Positions 16,546 through 26,304 are shown, counted from the stretch's first letter. The stretch is 64,000 nt of DNA from Fimenecus sp045595185 (GCA_045595185.1 JAZNZX010000014.1:15205-79204); one strand, 5' to 3'. The notes: generated by a model from the sequence alone, not told the origin. A program made the numbers and translations.

Positions 16546-19500
16546 TTAAAGTTTTAGTGAAATTTCTTTCGATAAATGGAATGAATAAAGAGTTATTGCC
16601 ACATTTTGCAGACCAAAGCATTCTTCAGCTGCTTTTTTGTAAATACTCATCTGCTCTTTATATCTTTCACAAAGTTCATCTTCCGTTGAAACCTTATCAG
16701 TCTTGTAGTCAACAATTTCTCCACTATTTCCGTTAATTATAAGTCCGTCAATGATACCCTGAACGATTACTGTTTCATTCTGTACATTTTCAGGTAGGTT
16801 GCTGTTAACCACAGAAACAGGAAGTGACATTGAAAACTCCTGTTCACGAACATAATTTTCGGCAGAAGAAATTCTCTTGTAAAGGTCGCTTTCAAAGAAT
16901 GATTTAATTGCCTTTGTATTAAGCGATTGTGCTTCTTTTTCTGTAAATGCTCCATTACTGACAGCACGATTGATTTCTTCTGTAAGATTTTCGCTTGCCT
17001 TGTTAAAATCACAAATTTCCATAAATCTGTGAGTCAATGTACCACGCTGAGCAGGTGTTAACTCACCTGTTCCCGAAAATACAGGATTTTCACTTGCAAG
17101 ATATTTAAGATTTTCTTCGCTGTTGATTGCTGATGCTGCGTATTTGACAGGAATATCAGAAAGAACAGTATATGGATATTTATAGGAAAGTCGATTATTT
17201 ATAATATCAAGCATTCCCCTATCACATTCAAAACTTGGTTCTCCTGTCTGTGATATTACAGTGTCTTCACACTTTTCAAAAATTGCAAAATCCATCGCAG
17301 GGCATTCTGCATTTTGTTCTGTGTTTAATAAAGTATCAAGTTTTAATGAAGGATGGCTCATCATAGAAAGTAAAATCCATTGCATATAACTTGAACACAT
17401 TGAAATCGGCACAGAATTTTCAATGCCTTTTTCATAGCACTCATAATATAAATCTGTAATTTTCTTTTCAGGGTTATACAATGAGCCTACAATATAAAGT
17501 TTTTCTTCTGCTCGCGTCATTGCAACATAAAGCACTCTAATATGCTCTGCAGAATCTTCACTTTTTTCATACAATTTTATTGTGTTGGACTGTAGCGTAT
17601 TGAAATCTTTGTGTAACAAAGGGAAATAACGAGAGGTTGCAACACCTAAATGCCTGTTAACTTTCACTTTACTGAAATCTGTTACATTATTTGATGATGA
17701 GCAGTTTGCAAGGAAAACAACAGGAAATTCAAGTCCTTTACTCTTATGTATAGACATAATTCTTACAACATTATCATTTTCTGAAATCTCGTTAGCACCA
17801 TCCAAATCCTTATCATTTTTACGGATTTTATCAAGATAACGAATAAAGCCTGACAGTCCTGAACCACCGTTCTTCTCATAATTTTCTGCATAGCTTATCA
17901 GCAGTTCTATATTCAGGACTCTTTTTTCACCGTTTTCCATAGCTCCTGCAATACTGTCATATGATGTTATTTCAAGAATTCTACGAATAAGACTTCCGAT
18001 ATCCATTGTTACGGACAACATTCGAAGATGGGACAACAAATCAAGAAAATTCTTTGCCTTTTCATCTGTATTGTACTGATTTTTTATGGCATTATAGAAA
18101 TTTCCGTTTCTGTTTTTTAAGCGATATATTGCAAGGTCATCTTCCGTAAATGAAAACAACGGTGAAAGCATTACCGACGCTAACGGTACATCCTGAACAG
18201 GATTGTCAATAACCTTTAGCATTGATATTAATGTTACAATTTCTTTTGACTCAAAAAATCCGCCTTGTTTCTGAAAAAATGTGGGAATTCCCATACATTC
18301 AAGTTCTCTTGCAATTACATTTGCCTTGTCCTTTACTGCACGAAGCAAAATACAGATGTCGCTGTATTTAATCGGTCGCTCCTCACCTTTTTTGCCCACA
18401 AGAGCACCTGACGAAACGAGATCATTTATAACATTTCCTATGTGTCGTGCTTCGGCAACAAGGTCAGAGCCTCTTGAATTGTCCGATTTCACAATATGTA
18501 CGGAAACATCGGCTGTATTTTCCGTTGGGTAATTCCCGCCGAATTCAAGCTGTTCGCCGTTTTTATAATCAATTCCACAGGTTTTTCGCGTCATTAAATT
18601 ATGAAAAATAAAGTTTATGCCGTCAAGTACACCTTTACGACTTCGAAAGTTCCTGTCAAGACTGATTACCGCAGGATAGTTATTGTCATTATAGGTTTCA
18701 AATGAATCCTTGTAGCCCATAAATATTTCAGGCATTGCCTGACGGAAACGATAAATACTCTGCTTTACATCCCCTACCATAAACTTGTTTTCATCATTTT
18801 TTGAAATGACAGAAAACAGAGTATCCTGTGCTTCGTTTGTATCCTGAAATTCATCAATTAAAATTTCTGCAAAATTATCCGAAAGTTCATTTGCAAGAGG
18901 TGTTTTTGTATATGTACCGTCAGGATTTAACTCCACTAATATCTTTAAGGCAAGATGCAAAACATCAGAAAAATAATATGTATTATTTTCTTTTTTGTAG
19001 TTGTTTAACTTTTCAATGAAACTGATTGTACAAGATTTGAGAATCTTCATTATCGGTCGAAGATATTCCATATCTTCTTTAAAGTCGGATTCAGTACAAA
19101 TCAAAATAGAATTTGCAGAAGAAATATACTTTTTGATACTGTCACGACGACCTTTTATATCCTCATAATAACCATCCTTTTCATCCTTTGGAATTCTTGG
19201 GAATGTGCTGAATTTCAATGACTGTGTAAGTTCTTTGATTTCATCCCATTTTTCAGGTGAATTCTGAATAAGAATAAGAATGTTATCAATGGAAATAAGA
19301 ATTGGAGCAAGGTCGTTACTTATTGCACCTGCAAGATTGCTGTTTTCAGGTGCATCGTTAATAATACCGTTTGCCTTTATTTTAATGTATTCAAGAATCT
19401 CCGCAAGGCGTTCTAAACAGTATCTGCCCCACTTTGACTCACTTACGGATAAATCTTCAAAATAGTCAGAAAAGGTGCTTTCAAGCCAATTCAAAGGGTT

Positions 19501-20058
19501 TTGTGATGCCATTGCAAAGTTATAAAGAGAAAGAATTGAATCAATAAGATTTCTGTCATTTCTTCCGTTGGAGAAAAGCTTTAAAAAGTCTTCTGTTTCA
19601 CTTTCAGGTAAAGTGTAAAGGTCCTCAAGTACTTCGCTGATGACATCTTGTTTCAACATATCATGCTCAATATCAGAAAGCATTGAAAAATCCGGTGCAA
19701 TATCTGCTTTTTCAAAATTTTCCCTTACGAGCCTTGCACAGAAGCTGTCCATTGTGGAAATCTGTGCATTAGGAAGATACATTTTCTGTCGTTTTAAATA
19801 TTGATTTTGTGGCTGTTCATATATAAGCTCTGAAAGGCGTTTTGAAATTCGTTCTTTCATTTCGGCTGCAGCAGCCTTTGTAAATGTAACTATAAGAAGT
19901 TTTTCAATATCAACAGGGTTATTTTTATCTGTTATTCGTTGAATAACCCGTTCAACAAGAACGGCTGTTTTACCTGAACCTGCAGCAGCAGAGACAAGAA
20001 CAGTACCGTTTTTTGATTCAATAGCCTGATTTTGTGCATCAGTCCATATTCTCGCCAT
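16546..20058 (-). CDS. addA: ATP-dependent helicase/nuclease subunit A
   Basis: The 1170-residue product is the AddA subunit of the AddAB double-strand-break resection enzyme. It has a UvrD-type helicase core: Walker A AAAGSGKT (24-31), LLIVTFTKAAAAEMKERI, LIDEFQDTN, DVKQSIYRFR, and SIHKSKGLEFPVVF. The C-terminus carries the RecB-type nuclease motif VQGIIDGLIIN...VDYKTDKV. The ATG at 20058 sits 8 bp after AAGGAG and overlaps the end of addB by 20 bp, so the two subunits are translationally coupled. Length and motifs are complete. Confidence 0.96.
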   Translation of the reverse strand: MARIWTDAQNQAIESKNGTVLVSAAAGSGKTAVLVERVIQRITDKNNPVDIEKLLIVTFTKAAAAEMKERISKRLSELIYEQPQNQYLKRQKMYLPNAQISTMDSFCARLVRENFEKADIAPDFSMLSDIEHDMLKQDVISEVLEDLYTLPESETEDFLKLFSNGRNDRNLIDSILSLYNFAMASQNPLNWLESTFSDYFEDLSVSESKWGRYCLERLAEILEYIKIKANGIINDAPENSNLAGAISNDLAPILISIDNILILIQNSPEKWDEIKELTQSLKFSTFPRIPKDEKDGYYEDIKGRRDSIKKYISSANSILICTESDFKEDMEYLRPIMKILKSCTISFIEKLNNYKKENNTYYFSDVLHLALKILVELNPDGTYTKTPLANELSDNFAEILIDEFQDTNEAQDTLFSVISKNDENKFMVGDVKQSIYRFRQAMPEIFMGYKDSFETYNDNNYPAVISLDRNFRSRKGVLDGINFIFHNLMTRKTCGIDYKNGEQLEFGGNYPTENTADVSVHIVKSDNSRGSDLVAEARHIGNVINDLVSSGALVGKKGEERPIKYSDICILLRAVKDKANVIARELECMGIPTFFQKQGGFFESKEIVTLISMLKVIDNPVQDVPLASVMLSPLFSFTEDDLAIYRLKNRNGNFYNAIKNQYNTDEKAKNFLDLLSHLRMLSVTMDIGSLIRRILEITSYDSIAGAMENGEKRVLNIELLISYAENYEKNGGSGLSGFIRYLDKIRKNDKDLDGANEISENDNVVRIMSIHKSKGLEFPVVFLANCSSSNNVTDFSKVKVNRHLGVATSRYFPLLHKDFNTLQSNTIKLYEKSEDSAEHIRVLYVAMTRAEEKLYIVGSLYNPEKKITDLYYECYEKGIENSVPISMCSSYMQWILLSMMSHPSLKLDTLLNTEQNAECPAMDFAIFEKCEDTVISQTGEPSFECDRGMLDIINNRLSYKYPYTVLSDIPVKYAASAINSEENLKYLASENPVFSGTGELTPAQRGTLTHRFMEICDFNKASENLTEEINRAVSNGAFTEKEAQSLNTKAIKSFFESDLYKRISSAENYVREQEFSMSLPVSVVNSNLPENVQNETVIVQGIIDGLIINGNSGEIVDYKTDKVSTEDELCERYKEQMSIYKKAAEECFGLQNVAITLYSFHLSKEISLKL

Positions 20059-23000
20059 TCTTGTCACTCCTTAACATTTCAATTGAATCATTAAACGAAA
20101 GAATTTTCATTTCTTTTACAGGGTCATCCTCTTCCCTTTTGCAAACATCCTTATAGTTGCACCATTTACAACCATCTTCCACAGGAAGTGCAGAAATGTA
20201 GCCTGATTGAAGCTGTTCCGCCATATCTTTAATAGATGCATTAACCGACTCCTTCAGGCGATTAAGAGAATTTATAGAAATTACTTTTCCTTTTAATGAG
20301 CCTGTTTTTTCATCAAAGGATGCAGGCAGGAAAATTCCCTTACAGTTTTTATCCATAGCCTCAAAAACCTGAAGATTATTGAGAATCATACCGTCCATTT
20401 TATGTTCGGCAGAGGAATATGACTGTGCTTCCTCTACATCTGAAGCTCTTGTAATTTTATCGCTTGATATTTTTGTGTTTTTTGCTTGGAAATACAATAC
20501 ACCGGCAGGAGTTATGTTTTCACCATAATGCTCCTTACCGTTTTCCCAGATTGCAAAAAGGTAAATGAGCATCTGCATATTAAGACCATAAAAAACTTCA
20601 CCGAGCTGGAACTCTTTTCCGCCTGTTTTATAGTCAACCACTCGTAAAAAAGTGTTGTCTTCTGTTTTAAACATATCAACGCGGTCAATGCTACCCACAA
20701 CACTGACCTTTCCACCATCAGAAAGTTCAACACAATACGGTGCAACATCACCGTCGTTATTGATTTTAAGCTCAAAATCAACAGGCGTAAATTCACATAC
20801 TCTGAACTCATCCACAAGTCTGATAACAACGCTGTATGCAGTATCCTTTATCAGTCTGATTGTTCGTAAGAATGACTGTGCCTTATTATCATAGCCACCC
20901 ATTTCGTCTGTAATATATTCGTCAATTATGGAATTGATTTTATCTTTAATAGTTGCTTCTGCCATTTTAAGAACATCTGTCTTTTTATTTCTCAATAAAA
21001 ATTGTTCCAGAACAAAATGAATTACAGTACCATACAAAGCAGCATCAACCTGCGCTTCTTTGCGAGGTTTGAGCTTCATACCGTATTCGCAGAAATAACC
21101 AAAGGGGCATTTATAGAATTTTTCGATACGAGATGCAGACATAAACATATTTCTGCCAAAGAAATCTGTTGCAAGGTCTGTATCTGTAATTTTAAAATCC
21201 TTTTTATTTGCTTTATTGATTTTTGAAAGTTCATTTTCACCGTTATTTTCACGGAAATATTCTTTAAGAGTTTCGGCAAGCACAGAGCCATTTACGGACT
21301 CACCTGCCATAACTGAAAATGCTGATTCACGACTTTCAATATAATCAAGCTTCAAATTTTCTTTTCTGATATTACAATTCGGGAACATTCGAAGCACATC
21401 ACTGACCATTTCTGACGGTGTCAATGAAGACGAATCGCTTCCGACAGCAGAATATGTAAGATAAACCTTGTCAGTTGCAAGGGTTATTGCGCGATAGGCA
21501 ATAAAATTTTCGCTTACGCTGTTATATTCAAGGTTACTGATAATAGGAAGTCCGTTCTTAATAAGCTCGCATCTTTCCATATCGTTAAAAAGAACACCTG
21601 ATGAGCTTTCTCCGGGAAAAACGCCTGTATTAACACCCATAAGGAACACAACCTTAGGTGCTGATGCACGAATTCTGTCTGCACCACCGATAACCACTTC
21701 GTCCATACCGTTAGGAATAACACCGATATTTTTAGATGCAACAAGAATGTCAAAAAGCTCAGAATATCTTTCAATCGTTATCTTATTTTTACCGATTGCA
21801 CCATAAAGACCGTCAAGGACTTCCGTCATAAGTTTCCATATTCTGCCCTGTTCCTGTGCCAAATCATTTTCATTATTATCCTTTAAAATTTCTGTGAAGA
21901 TTTTTAACTGTTCATCAATTTTGGCATTTCTTAAAAAGGCAAAAAGCTCTTTTGAAATACTTTCACCGTCTGTTTCTGCTATTCTCTTTTTGAGTGCAAG
22001 AATCGGACCTACTACCCTTTCACGCAAAGTGTTGATTTGTGCAAGGCTTTCTTCTGCATATTCGTCAAACGCTTCACCAAAGCCTTTTGGATTTTCTGTC
22101 CATTCGTTTTTCCATTGTGACGGATTAATACGCCACATAAGACAATAGTCTTCAAGCATAGCGATTTCTTCAACAGTAAAGCCATAAAGCTGTGTTTTGA
22201 GAAATCTTAAAACTGTTTCTGTGTCAAACCCCTTAACAAGAATGTTAAGAAGGCATTTCACAAACACAATAAGAGGTTGAGTATTCACAGGCTGACGATT
22301 ATCGTGGAAGCAGTCAATATCATATTTACGAAATGCTGATTCAATGTTCTTTTTATAGCTTTCTTCGTTACGAACAATAACTGCTATATCGCGATAACGA
22401 AGATTTTCGTTTCTGATGAGTTTTTTTATTTCCGATGCAACAATCTGACATTCCTCCATTTTTGTTCTGCAAGGAATTACTGTAACTGCATCTGCATTTT
22501 CTTCGTAAATTTTACCGTCAGAAGAAAAAATATTTTCTTCAAGGAAATTCAGTTCATCTTTCTTAAATTCTTTTTTTGAATACAACACCTTTTCAGGTGC
22601 AATTTTTACATTTATTTTGTTGGCAAGTTGTTTTAGCTTTTTAATTTCAACACTTACATTATAAAAAAGCTCATATCTTCCGTTATTTTTTGCTGTATCA
22701 CAACAAAATGTTACATAGACATTTTCAGCCTGACGAAGAATTTGCTCAATAATCTTGTATTCCTGTCCTGAAAAGCCTGAAAAAGCATCTATGAAAACAG
22801 TTTTACCTTCAAAATACTTAACATCCCACAACAACTCATAAAGCATATCAGGATATGTACAGCTATCACAAAAGCTCTGTGACATAAGTGCATCATAACA
22901 AGAGAAAATCTGTGATAATTCATTGAGTTTTGATGAAAATGATGATTTTTGCACAAGACCTGAAAATTCACCAAGTGATTCATTGGAAATACCGCACTTT

Positions 23001-23383
23001 TTTATTTCACGATGAAAATCAAGGATTTCACTTATAAGCTGCGGAAACTTTTTATAACGGTTAAAAACAGTCAATTTATCTTCAAGAGTTTCAATGGCAC
23101 AGCTCATCAAAACTGCACGGACACCGTCATCTGCAGTTTTCTTTTCCATTTTTCCATAACGGGACAAGAGCCTTTCAGCAATTCGCGAAAAGCTTAAAAT
23201 TTCAACATTATTTATTTTTCCGTTTCCTAAAAGTTGCAACATACCTTTTTCAGTTTCAAATGAAAACTGTTCAGGCACGATTATTATGGCTTTGTCGGCC
23301 TCTTTTGTTGCAATTTTAGTTGCCATTGAACGGATTAAGCGAGTTTTCCCGCTACCTGTTCGTCCTGTTATGATGTTGAGCAT
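20039..23383 (-). CDS. addB: ATP-dependent helicase/nuclease subunit B
   Basis: The 1114-residue AddB subunit has a Walker A at residues 7-14 (GRTGSGKT), a degenerate helicase body, and a C-terminal nuclease domain with VVDYKTGGKEF. Four cysteines, one in FYKCPFGYFCEYG and three in CKWCNYKDVC, form the iron-sulfur staple expected in AddB. Together with AddA it processes double-strand breaks and loads recombinase, and it also degrades foreign linear DNA. It starts 14 bp after the GH27 gene, so it may share that transcript. Confidence 0.96.
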   Translation of the reverse strand: MLNIITGRTGSGKTRLIRSMATKIATKEADKAIIIVPEQFSFETEKGMLQLLGNGKINNVEILSFSRIAERLLSRYGKMEKKTADDGVRAVLMSCAIETLEDKLTVFNRYKKFPQLISEILDFHREIKKCGISNESLGEFSGLVQKSSFSSKLNELSQIFSCYDALMSQSFCDSCTYPDMLYELLWDVKYFEGKTVFIDAFSGFSGQEYKIIEQILRQAENVYVTFCCDTAKNNGRYELFYNVSVEIKKLKQLANKINVKIAPEKVLYSKKEFKKDELNFLEENIFSSDGKIYEENADAVTVIPCRTKMEECQIVASEIKKLIRNENLRYRDIAVIVRNEESYKKNIESAFRKYDIDCFHDNRQPVNTQPLIVFVKCLLNILVKGFDTETVLRFLKTQLYGFTVEEIAMLEDYCLMWRINPSQWKNEWTENPKGFGEAFDEYAEESLAQINTLRERVVGPILALKKRIAETDGESISKELFAFLRNAKIDEQLKIFTEILKDNNENDLAQEQGRIWKLMTEVLDGLYGAIGKNKITIERYSELFDILVASKNIGVIPNGMDEVVIGGADRIRASAPKVVFLMGVNTGVFPGESSSGVLFNDMERCELIKNGLPIISNLEYNSVSENFIAYRAITLATDKVYLTYSAVGSDSSSLTPSEMVSDVLRMFPNCNIRKENLKLDYIESRESAFSVMAGESVNGSVLAETLKEYFRENNGENELSKINKANKKDFKITDTDLATDFFGRNMFMSASRIEKFYKCPFGYFCEYGMKLKPRKEAQVDAALYGTVIHFVLEQFLLRNKKTDVLKMAEATIKDKINSIIDEYITDEMGGYDNKAQSFLRTIRLIKDTAYSVVIRLVDEFRVCEFTPVDFELKINNDGDVAPYCVELSDGGKVSVVGSIDRVDMFKTEDNTFLRVVDYKTGGKEFQLGEVFYGLNMQMLIYLFAIWENGKEHYGENITPAGVLYFQAKNTKISSDKITRASDVEEAQSYSSAEHKMDGMILNNLQVFEAMDKNCKGIFLPASFDEKTGSLKGKVISINSLNRLKESVNASIKDMAEQLQSGYISALPVEDGCKWCNYKDVCKREEDDPVKEMKILSFNDSIEMLRSDKNGENMD

Positions 23384-23397
23384 TTAAATACTCCTTT

Positions 23398-24690
23398 TTA
23401 TTTTAACTTAAATATCTTTGCGCCATGCGAGTTCACATTACAAGTAAATGAATCTGTAACATTTGAAATATCTTCTTTTTTCCACAAATCACGAAGAATG
23501 TATTTGTCATTATATCCGTACTTATTCAAATCAACTGTAATATCTGCGTCTTGCTGTGAAACATTAAAAACAGCAATTAAAGGTTTGTTATCAGATGAAG
23601 TTGCAGTCCATATTACTGTGTTTTTGTCACGGTAAACCTGTTTACCGTTATGAGAATTCTGGTTCACATCAATAATTTCCTCGTTTGTCATAAGTGATAA
23701 TGTCCACTCGTCATTGTTTCGCATTTCGCCACCAAACATAAGTGGTGAACGGAAAATTGACCAAAGAGTCATAAGTGTAATTTGTTCATCCTTTGTGAAC
23801 TGAGTGTATCTGTCCTTAGGGCCATGACAAGTGCCGTTTCTTGAAAGGTTCCCAAGAGGTAACATGTCGCAATCAGGCCAACAACCTTCGCTAACATAAG
23901 GTGACCATTTTTCGCACTTATCGAACATTTCATAAAGCTTGTCCCATTGGTCCCAAAAGTCCCCTGTAAGACGCCACATATTAGCATATTCGCACAAATG
24001 GTCAGCAACTGACAACTCAGCAGGGCCAGGTGAAAGACTGAGTACAATGTCTCTGCCTGTTTTGTCAATGGCCTTTCTTATCATTTCAACTTCTTCGCGT
24101 GCTGAATAAGGATTGTCCCATTTTCTGAATTCTGTAACACAGATATCATCTACTTTAACAAAGTCAATGCCCCATTTTGCGTACATATCGAAAATCGAAT
24201 CATAATAAGCCTGTGCACCCTCACAAGTGTACATTCCGTACATATCTGTGTTCCAAGGACAAACGGAAAAATGATGAGCAACCTGACGAGCTGTTTTTTC
24301 AGTACCTAAAATCGGAGTATTCTGGTGAACTGCCTGACGAGGAATGCCACGCATAATATGTATGCCGAATTTAAGTCCCATATCGTGAATCTTATCGGCA
24401 ATTGCTTTGAAACCAACACCATTTGCAGATGATGGGAAACGATTGACAGCAGGAATAAGACGAGAATACTCGTCCATACAAAGCTCAGTAAAGTTATTAT
24501 AGTCGTTGTCTTTTGCTTTTGGCTCGTACCATTGAATGTCACAAACAACATACTGCCAACCATAAGCCCTAAGATATTTTGCCATATATTCAGCGTTGCC
24601 TAAAAGCTGTTCTTCATTGACAGCAGCACCGTAACAATCCCAACTGTTCCAACCCATAGGTGGTGTTTTTGCAAGTCTGTTTTTATCCAT
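23398..24690 (-). CDS. Glycoside hydrolase family 27, alpha-galactosidase-like
   Basis: The 430-residue product opens with the GH27 signature TPPMGWNSWDCYG. Its (beta/alpha)8 barrel contains DFVKVDDIC, where the first Asp of VDD is the expected nucleophile, and a later PDCDMLPLG segment near the acid/base region. The last 90 residues form a beta-sandwich. GH27 includes alpha-galactosidases, alpha-N-acetylgalactosaminidases and beta-L-arabinopyranosidases. There is no signal peptide if the ATG at 24690 is used, so it would act in the cytoplasm. That start has a GGGGATTT ribosome site, and upstream in-frame codons lack one. Confidence 0.88.
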   Translation of the reverse strand: MDKNRLAKTPPMGWNSWDCYGAAVNEEQLLGNAEYMAKYLRAYGWQYVVCDIQWYEPKAKDNDYNNFTELCMDEYSRLIPAVNRFPSSANGVGFKAIADKIHDMGLKFGIHIMRGIPRQAVHQNTPILGTEKTARQVAHHFSVCPWNTDMYGMYTCEGAQAYYDSIFDMYAKWGIDFVKVDDICVTEFRKWDNPYSAREEVEMIRKAIDKTGRDIVLSLSPGPAELSVADHLCEYANMWRLTGDFWDQWDKLYEMFDKCEKWSPYVSEGCWPDCDMLPLGNLSRNGTCHGPKDRYTQFTKDEQITLMTLWSIFRSPLMFGGEMRNNDEWTLSLMTNEEIIDVNQNSHNGKQVYRDKNTVIWTATSSDNKPLIAVFNVSQQDADITVDLNKYGYNDKYILRDLWKKEDISNVTDSFTCNVNSHGAKIFKLK

Positions 24691-24822
24691 AATAAATCCC
24701 CTTTTGTGAAAAACAATTTTCTTATACATTTTATCATTATATGTGGATTTTGTAAATAATTGAATGGGTAAAATAACGGACTTAATTTGTGTAAAATTAT
24801 TGAAAATAACAGTAAAAAGTTC

Positions 24823-24851
24823 TTGACAAAGATAATCGGTTATGATAGAAT
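24823..24851 (+). promoter_or_regulatory. Sigma-A promoter of the tRNA cluster
   Basis: TTGACA (24823-24828) and TAGAAT (24846-24851) are 17 bp apart, 18 bp before the first tRNA. Confidence 0.85.
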
Positions 24852-24868
24852 ATTCAAGCATTCGAAAT

Positions 24869-24942
24869 GCGGGTGTAGTTCAATGGTAGAATCCCAGCCT
24901 TCCAAGCTGGTCGTGTGGGTTCGATTCCCATCACCCGCTCCA
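24869..24942 (+). tRNA. tRNA-Gly (TCC)
   Basis: The acceptor stem GCGGGTG pairs with CACCCGC; the anticodon loop CTTCCAA gives TCC; the T-arm has GGTTCGATTCC and the CCA end is encoded. Confidence 0.96.
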
Positions 24943-25019
24943 GCGCTGATAGCTCAGTTGGATAGAGCATCTGCCTTCTAAGCAGAGGGTCGGGGGTTCG
25001 AATCCCTTTCAGCGTGCCA
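24943..25019 (+). tRNA. tRNA-Arg (TCT)
   Basis: It begins directly after the CCA of tRNA-Gly. GCGCTGA pairs with TCAGCGT, the anticodon loop CTTCTAA gives TCT, the T-arm GGTTCGAATCC is present and CCA is encoded. Confidence 0.95.
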
Positions 25020-25066
25020 CAGCGTATAAAAGTTAATATTATTAGCCTTTGTGCGCTGATATATAT

Positions 25067-25144
25067 GGTGGGTATAGCTTAGTTGGTTAAAGCGCCAGTT
25101 TGTGGCACTGGAGACCATCGGTTCGAATCCGATTATCCACCCCA
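25067..25144 (+). tRNA. tRNA-His (GTG)
   Basis: The anticodon loop TTGTGGC gives GTG. An extra G at 25067 faces C at 25141, the G-1 mark of tRNA-His. The acceptor GTGGGTA pairs with TATCCAC and CCA is encoded. Confidence 0.95.
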
Positions 25145-25153
25145 CTAACTTAG

Positions 25154-25182
25154 AACACCGTCAATATATTGACGGTGTTTTG
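25154..25182 (+). terminator. Hairpin after tRNA-His, terminator-like
   Basis: AACACCGTCAA pairs with TTGACGGTGTT and is followed by TT, only a short T-run. It may end part of the transcripts or act in processing before tRNA-Gln. Confidence 0.55.
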
Positions 25183-25204
25183 AGTATAAACCACAATTAA
25201 ATAT

Positions 25205-25279
25205 TGGGGTGTCGTCAAGCGGTAAGACACAGCACTTTGACTGCTGCATTCGTAGGTTCGAATCCTGCCACCCCAGCCA
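25205..25279 (+). tRNA. tRNA-Gln (TTG)
   Basis: TGGGGTG pairs with CACCCCA; the anticodon loop CTTTGAC gives TTG; the T-arm GGTTCGAATCC is intact and the discriminator G is followed by encoded CCA. Confidence 0.95.
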
Positions 25280-25281
25280 AG

Positions 25282-25312
25282 AAAAAACCACTTCATAAGA
25301 AGTGGTTTTTTC
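25282..25312 (+). terminator. Terminator of the tRNA cluster
   Basis: AAAAAACCACTTC pairs with GAAGTGGTTTTTT around ATAA, directly after the tRNA-Gln CCA. Confidence 0.9.
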
Positions 25313-25479
25313 AATGATGTTTGCATTACTGCAAATGATGTCACAAGGTTAATGATGTTTACTTCGTAAATGATGTCGCTCACTAATATTTTAAGGCAAA
25401 CATCACATCATTGCGAATAAAATAAGCAACATCATTATGCAAAGCATAATATCATGTCACCATCAGGTGATACATCATT
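25313..25479. repeat. Hairpin array built on AATGATGT / ACATCATT
   Basis: The left half repeats AATGATGT or ATGATGT four to five times with small self-complementary spacers between (TTTGCATTACTGCAAA, TTTACTTCGTAAA). The right half carries the inverse, ACATCATT, several times, with ATGCAAAGCATAAT and CACCATCAGGTG as hairpin spacers. The whole is a large inverted repeat with AATGATGT at 25313 and ACATCATT ending at 25479. It has no coding potential. Confidence 0.7.
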
Positions 25480-25531
25480 TAATTTAACAATGTATTATAG
25501 AATAAAATGTTTTACGATAAATAATGAATAA

Positions 25532-25560
25532 TTGATTTGATTTTAAGGTTGTGCTATAAT
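25532..25560 (+). promoter_or_regulatory. Sigma-A promoter of the HD-domain gene
   Basis: TTGATT (25532-25537) and TATAAT (25555-25560) are 17 bp apart, so transcription should begin near 25567. Confidence 0.75.
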
Positions 25561-25594
25561 AACCGCAAAAATGAATTTTGGAGAAGTGGATATA

Positions 25595-26128
25595 TTGAAC
25601 GAAAAAGCATTACTTGAATTTGTAAAACCTTATTATGCCGATAAAGATATAATGCATAATTTGTGGCATATTGAGTTAGTAAGAAAAATGATTGGTAAAA
25701 TCTTGTCTATCAGCGCTTACGACGTCGATGAAGAATGTTTGATATTGGCAACATATTTTCACGGTTTTATATACAACGATGAAAAAAGAATAAGGAAATG
25801 GATGAAAGAACAGGGCTATGATAAGAGTATGATTGCTAAAACAATCAAAATATCATGGGAGTCCCAAAGAAGTGAAGTTCCCAAAACTATTGAGGGTAAA
25901 ATTTTACACGATGCTCATATTTTAGAAGGCGGTAAGACTTATTTAATAGTTAAAACATTAATCACGGGTTCGGTTAGAGGACAATCTTTAACTGAGACAT
26001 TAAATTTTATGGAAAGAAATGTTTTGGATAAAAATAATTGTTATTTACCCGAAACAATTCCTTTGTGCAAAGAAATGAACAAATACACAAATGATTTCTT
26101 TAAGGAAATAACAGAAGGAATTCAATGA
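25595..26128 (+). CDS. HD-domain-like metal-dependent phosphohydrolase
   Basis: The 177-residue product has a pattern of histidines and acids typical of small HD proteins: HNLWH (H21, H25), ATYFHGF (H56) and KILHDAHILEG. These could bind a metal, but the usual adjacent His-Asp is replaced by His-Gly in the second motif, with an HD pair further on. The substrate is unknown. I choose a TTG start at 25595. The ATG at 25571 would lie only a few bases after the predicted transcript start, whereas GGAG at 25580-25583 fits the TTG. The gene stands alone, ending at a hairpin terminator. Confidence 0.7.
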   Translation: MNEKALLEFVKPYYADKDIMHNLWHIELVRKMIGKILSISAYDVDEECLILATYFHGFIYNDEKRIRKWMKEQGYDKSMIAKTIKISWESQRSEVPKTIEGKILHDAHILEGGKTYLIVKTLITGSVRGQSLTETLNFMERNVLDKNNCYLPETIPLCKEMNKYTNDFFKEITEGIQ

Positions 26129-26156
26129 GATTGTTGCCATTTTGACCTGTAAACAC

Positions 26157-26194
26157 AAAAATCGACAAGGCTTATTAGAGTTTTGTCGATTTTA
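26157..26194 (+). terminator. Terminator of the HD-domain gene
   Basis: AAAATCGACAA pairs with TTGTCGATTTT around an 14-base loop and is followed by a T-rich stretch. Confidence 0.75.
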
Positions 26195-26222
26195 CTTATT
26201 ATTTACTCTAGACTTTACCACG

Positions 26223-26304
26223 GACAGACAAGGGTGCGGATGTCCGGTGGACACCTCTGCGAAGCAGAAGCACCGACCGAACCGGCAGGTGAGATTTGTC
26301 TGTC
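26223..26304. repeat. GC-rich 82-bp element with 9-bp terminal inverted repeats
   Basis: GACAGACAA at the left end and TTGTCTGTC at the right end are perfect inverted repeats. Between them lie TGTCCGGTGGACA and CTGCGAAGCAG hairpins and an ACCGACCGAACCGG block. Its GC content stands out sharply from the surroundings. It resembles short palindromic repeats spread through gut Clostridia genomes (from memory, not checked). Confidence 0.65.

Noticed and set aside
16284..16736. Plus-strand open frame of 150 codons
   Set aside because: It lies antisense to rpmE and the end of addA, both clear genes, and has no ribosome site or family pattern.
24787..24981. Plus-strand open frame across the tRNA promoter
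   Set aside because: It overlaps the tRNA-Gly promoter and two complete tRNA genes.
25313..25479. CRISPR array
   Set aside because: The repeated unit is only 8 bp, spacers are short hairpins and no cas gene is nearby.
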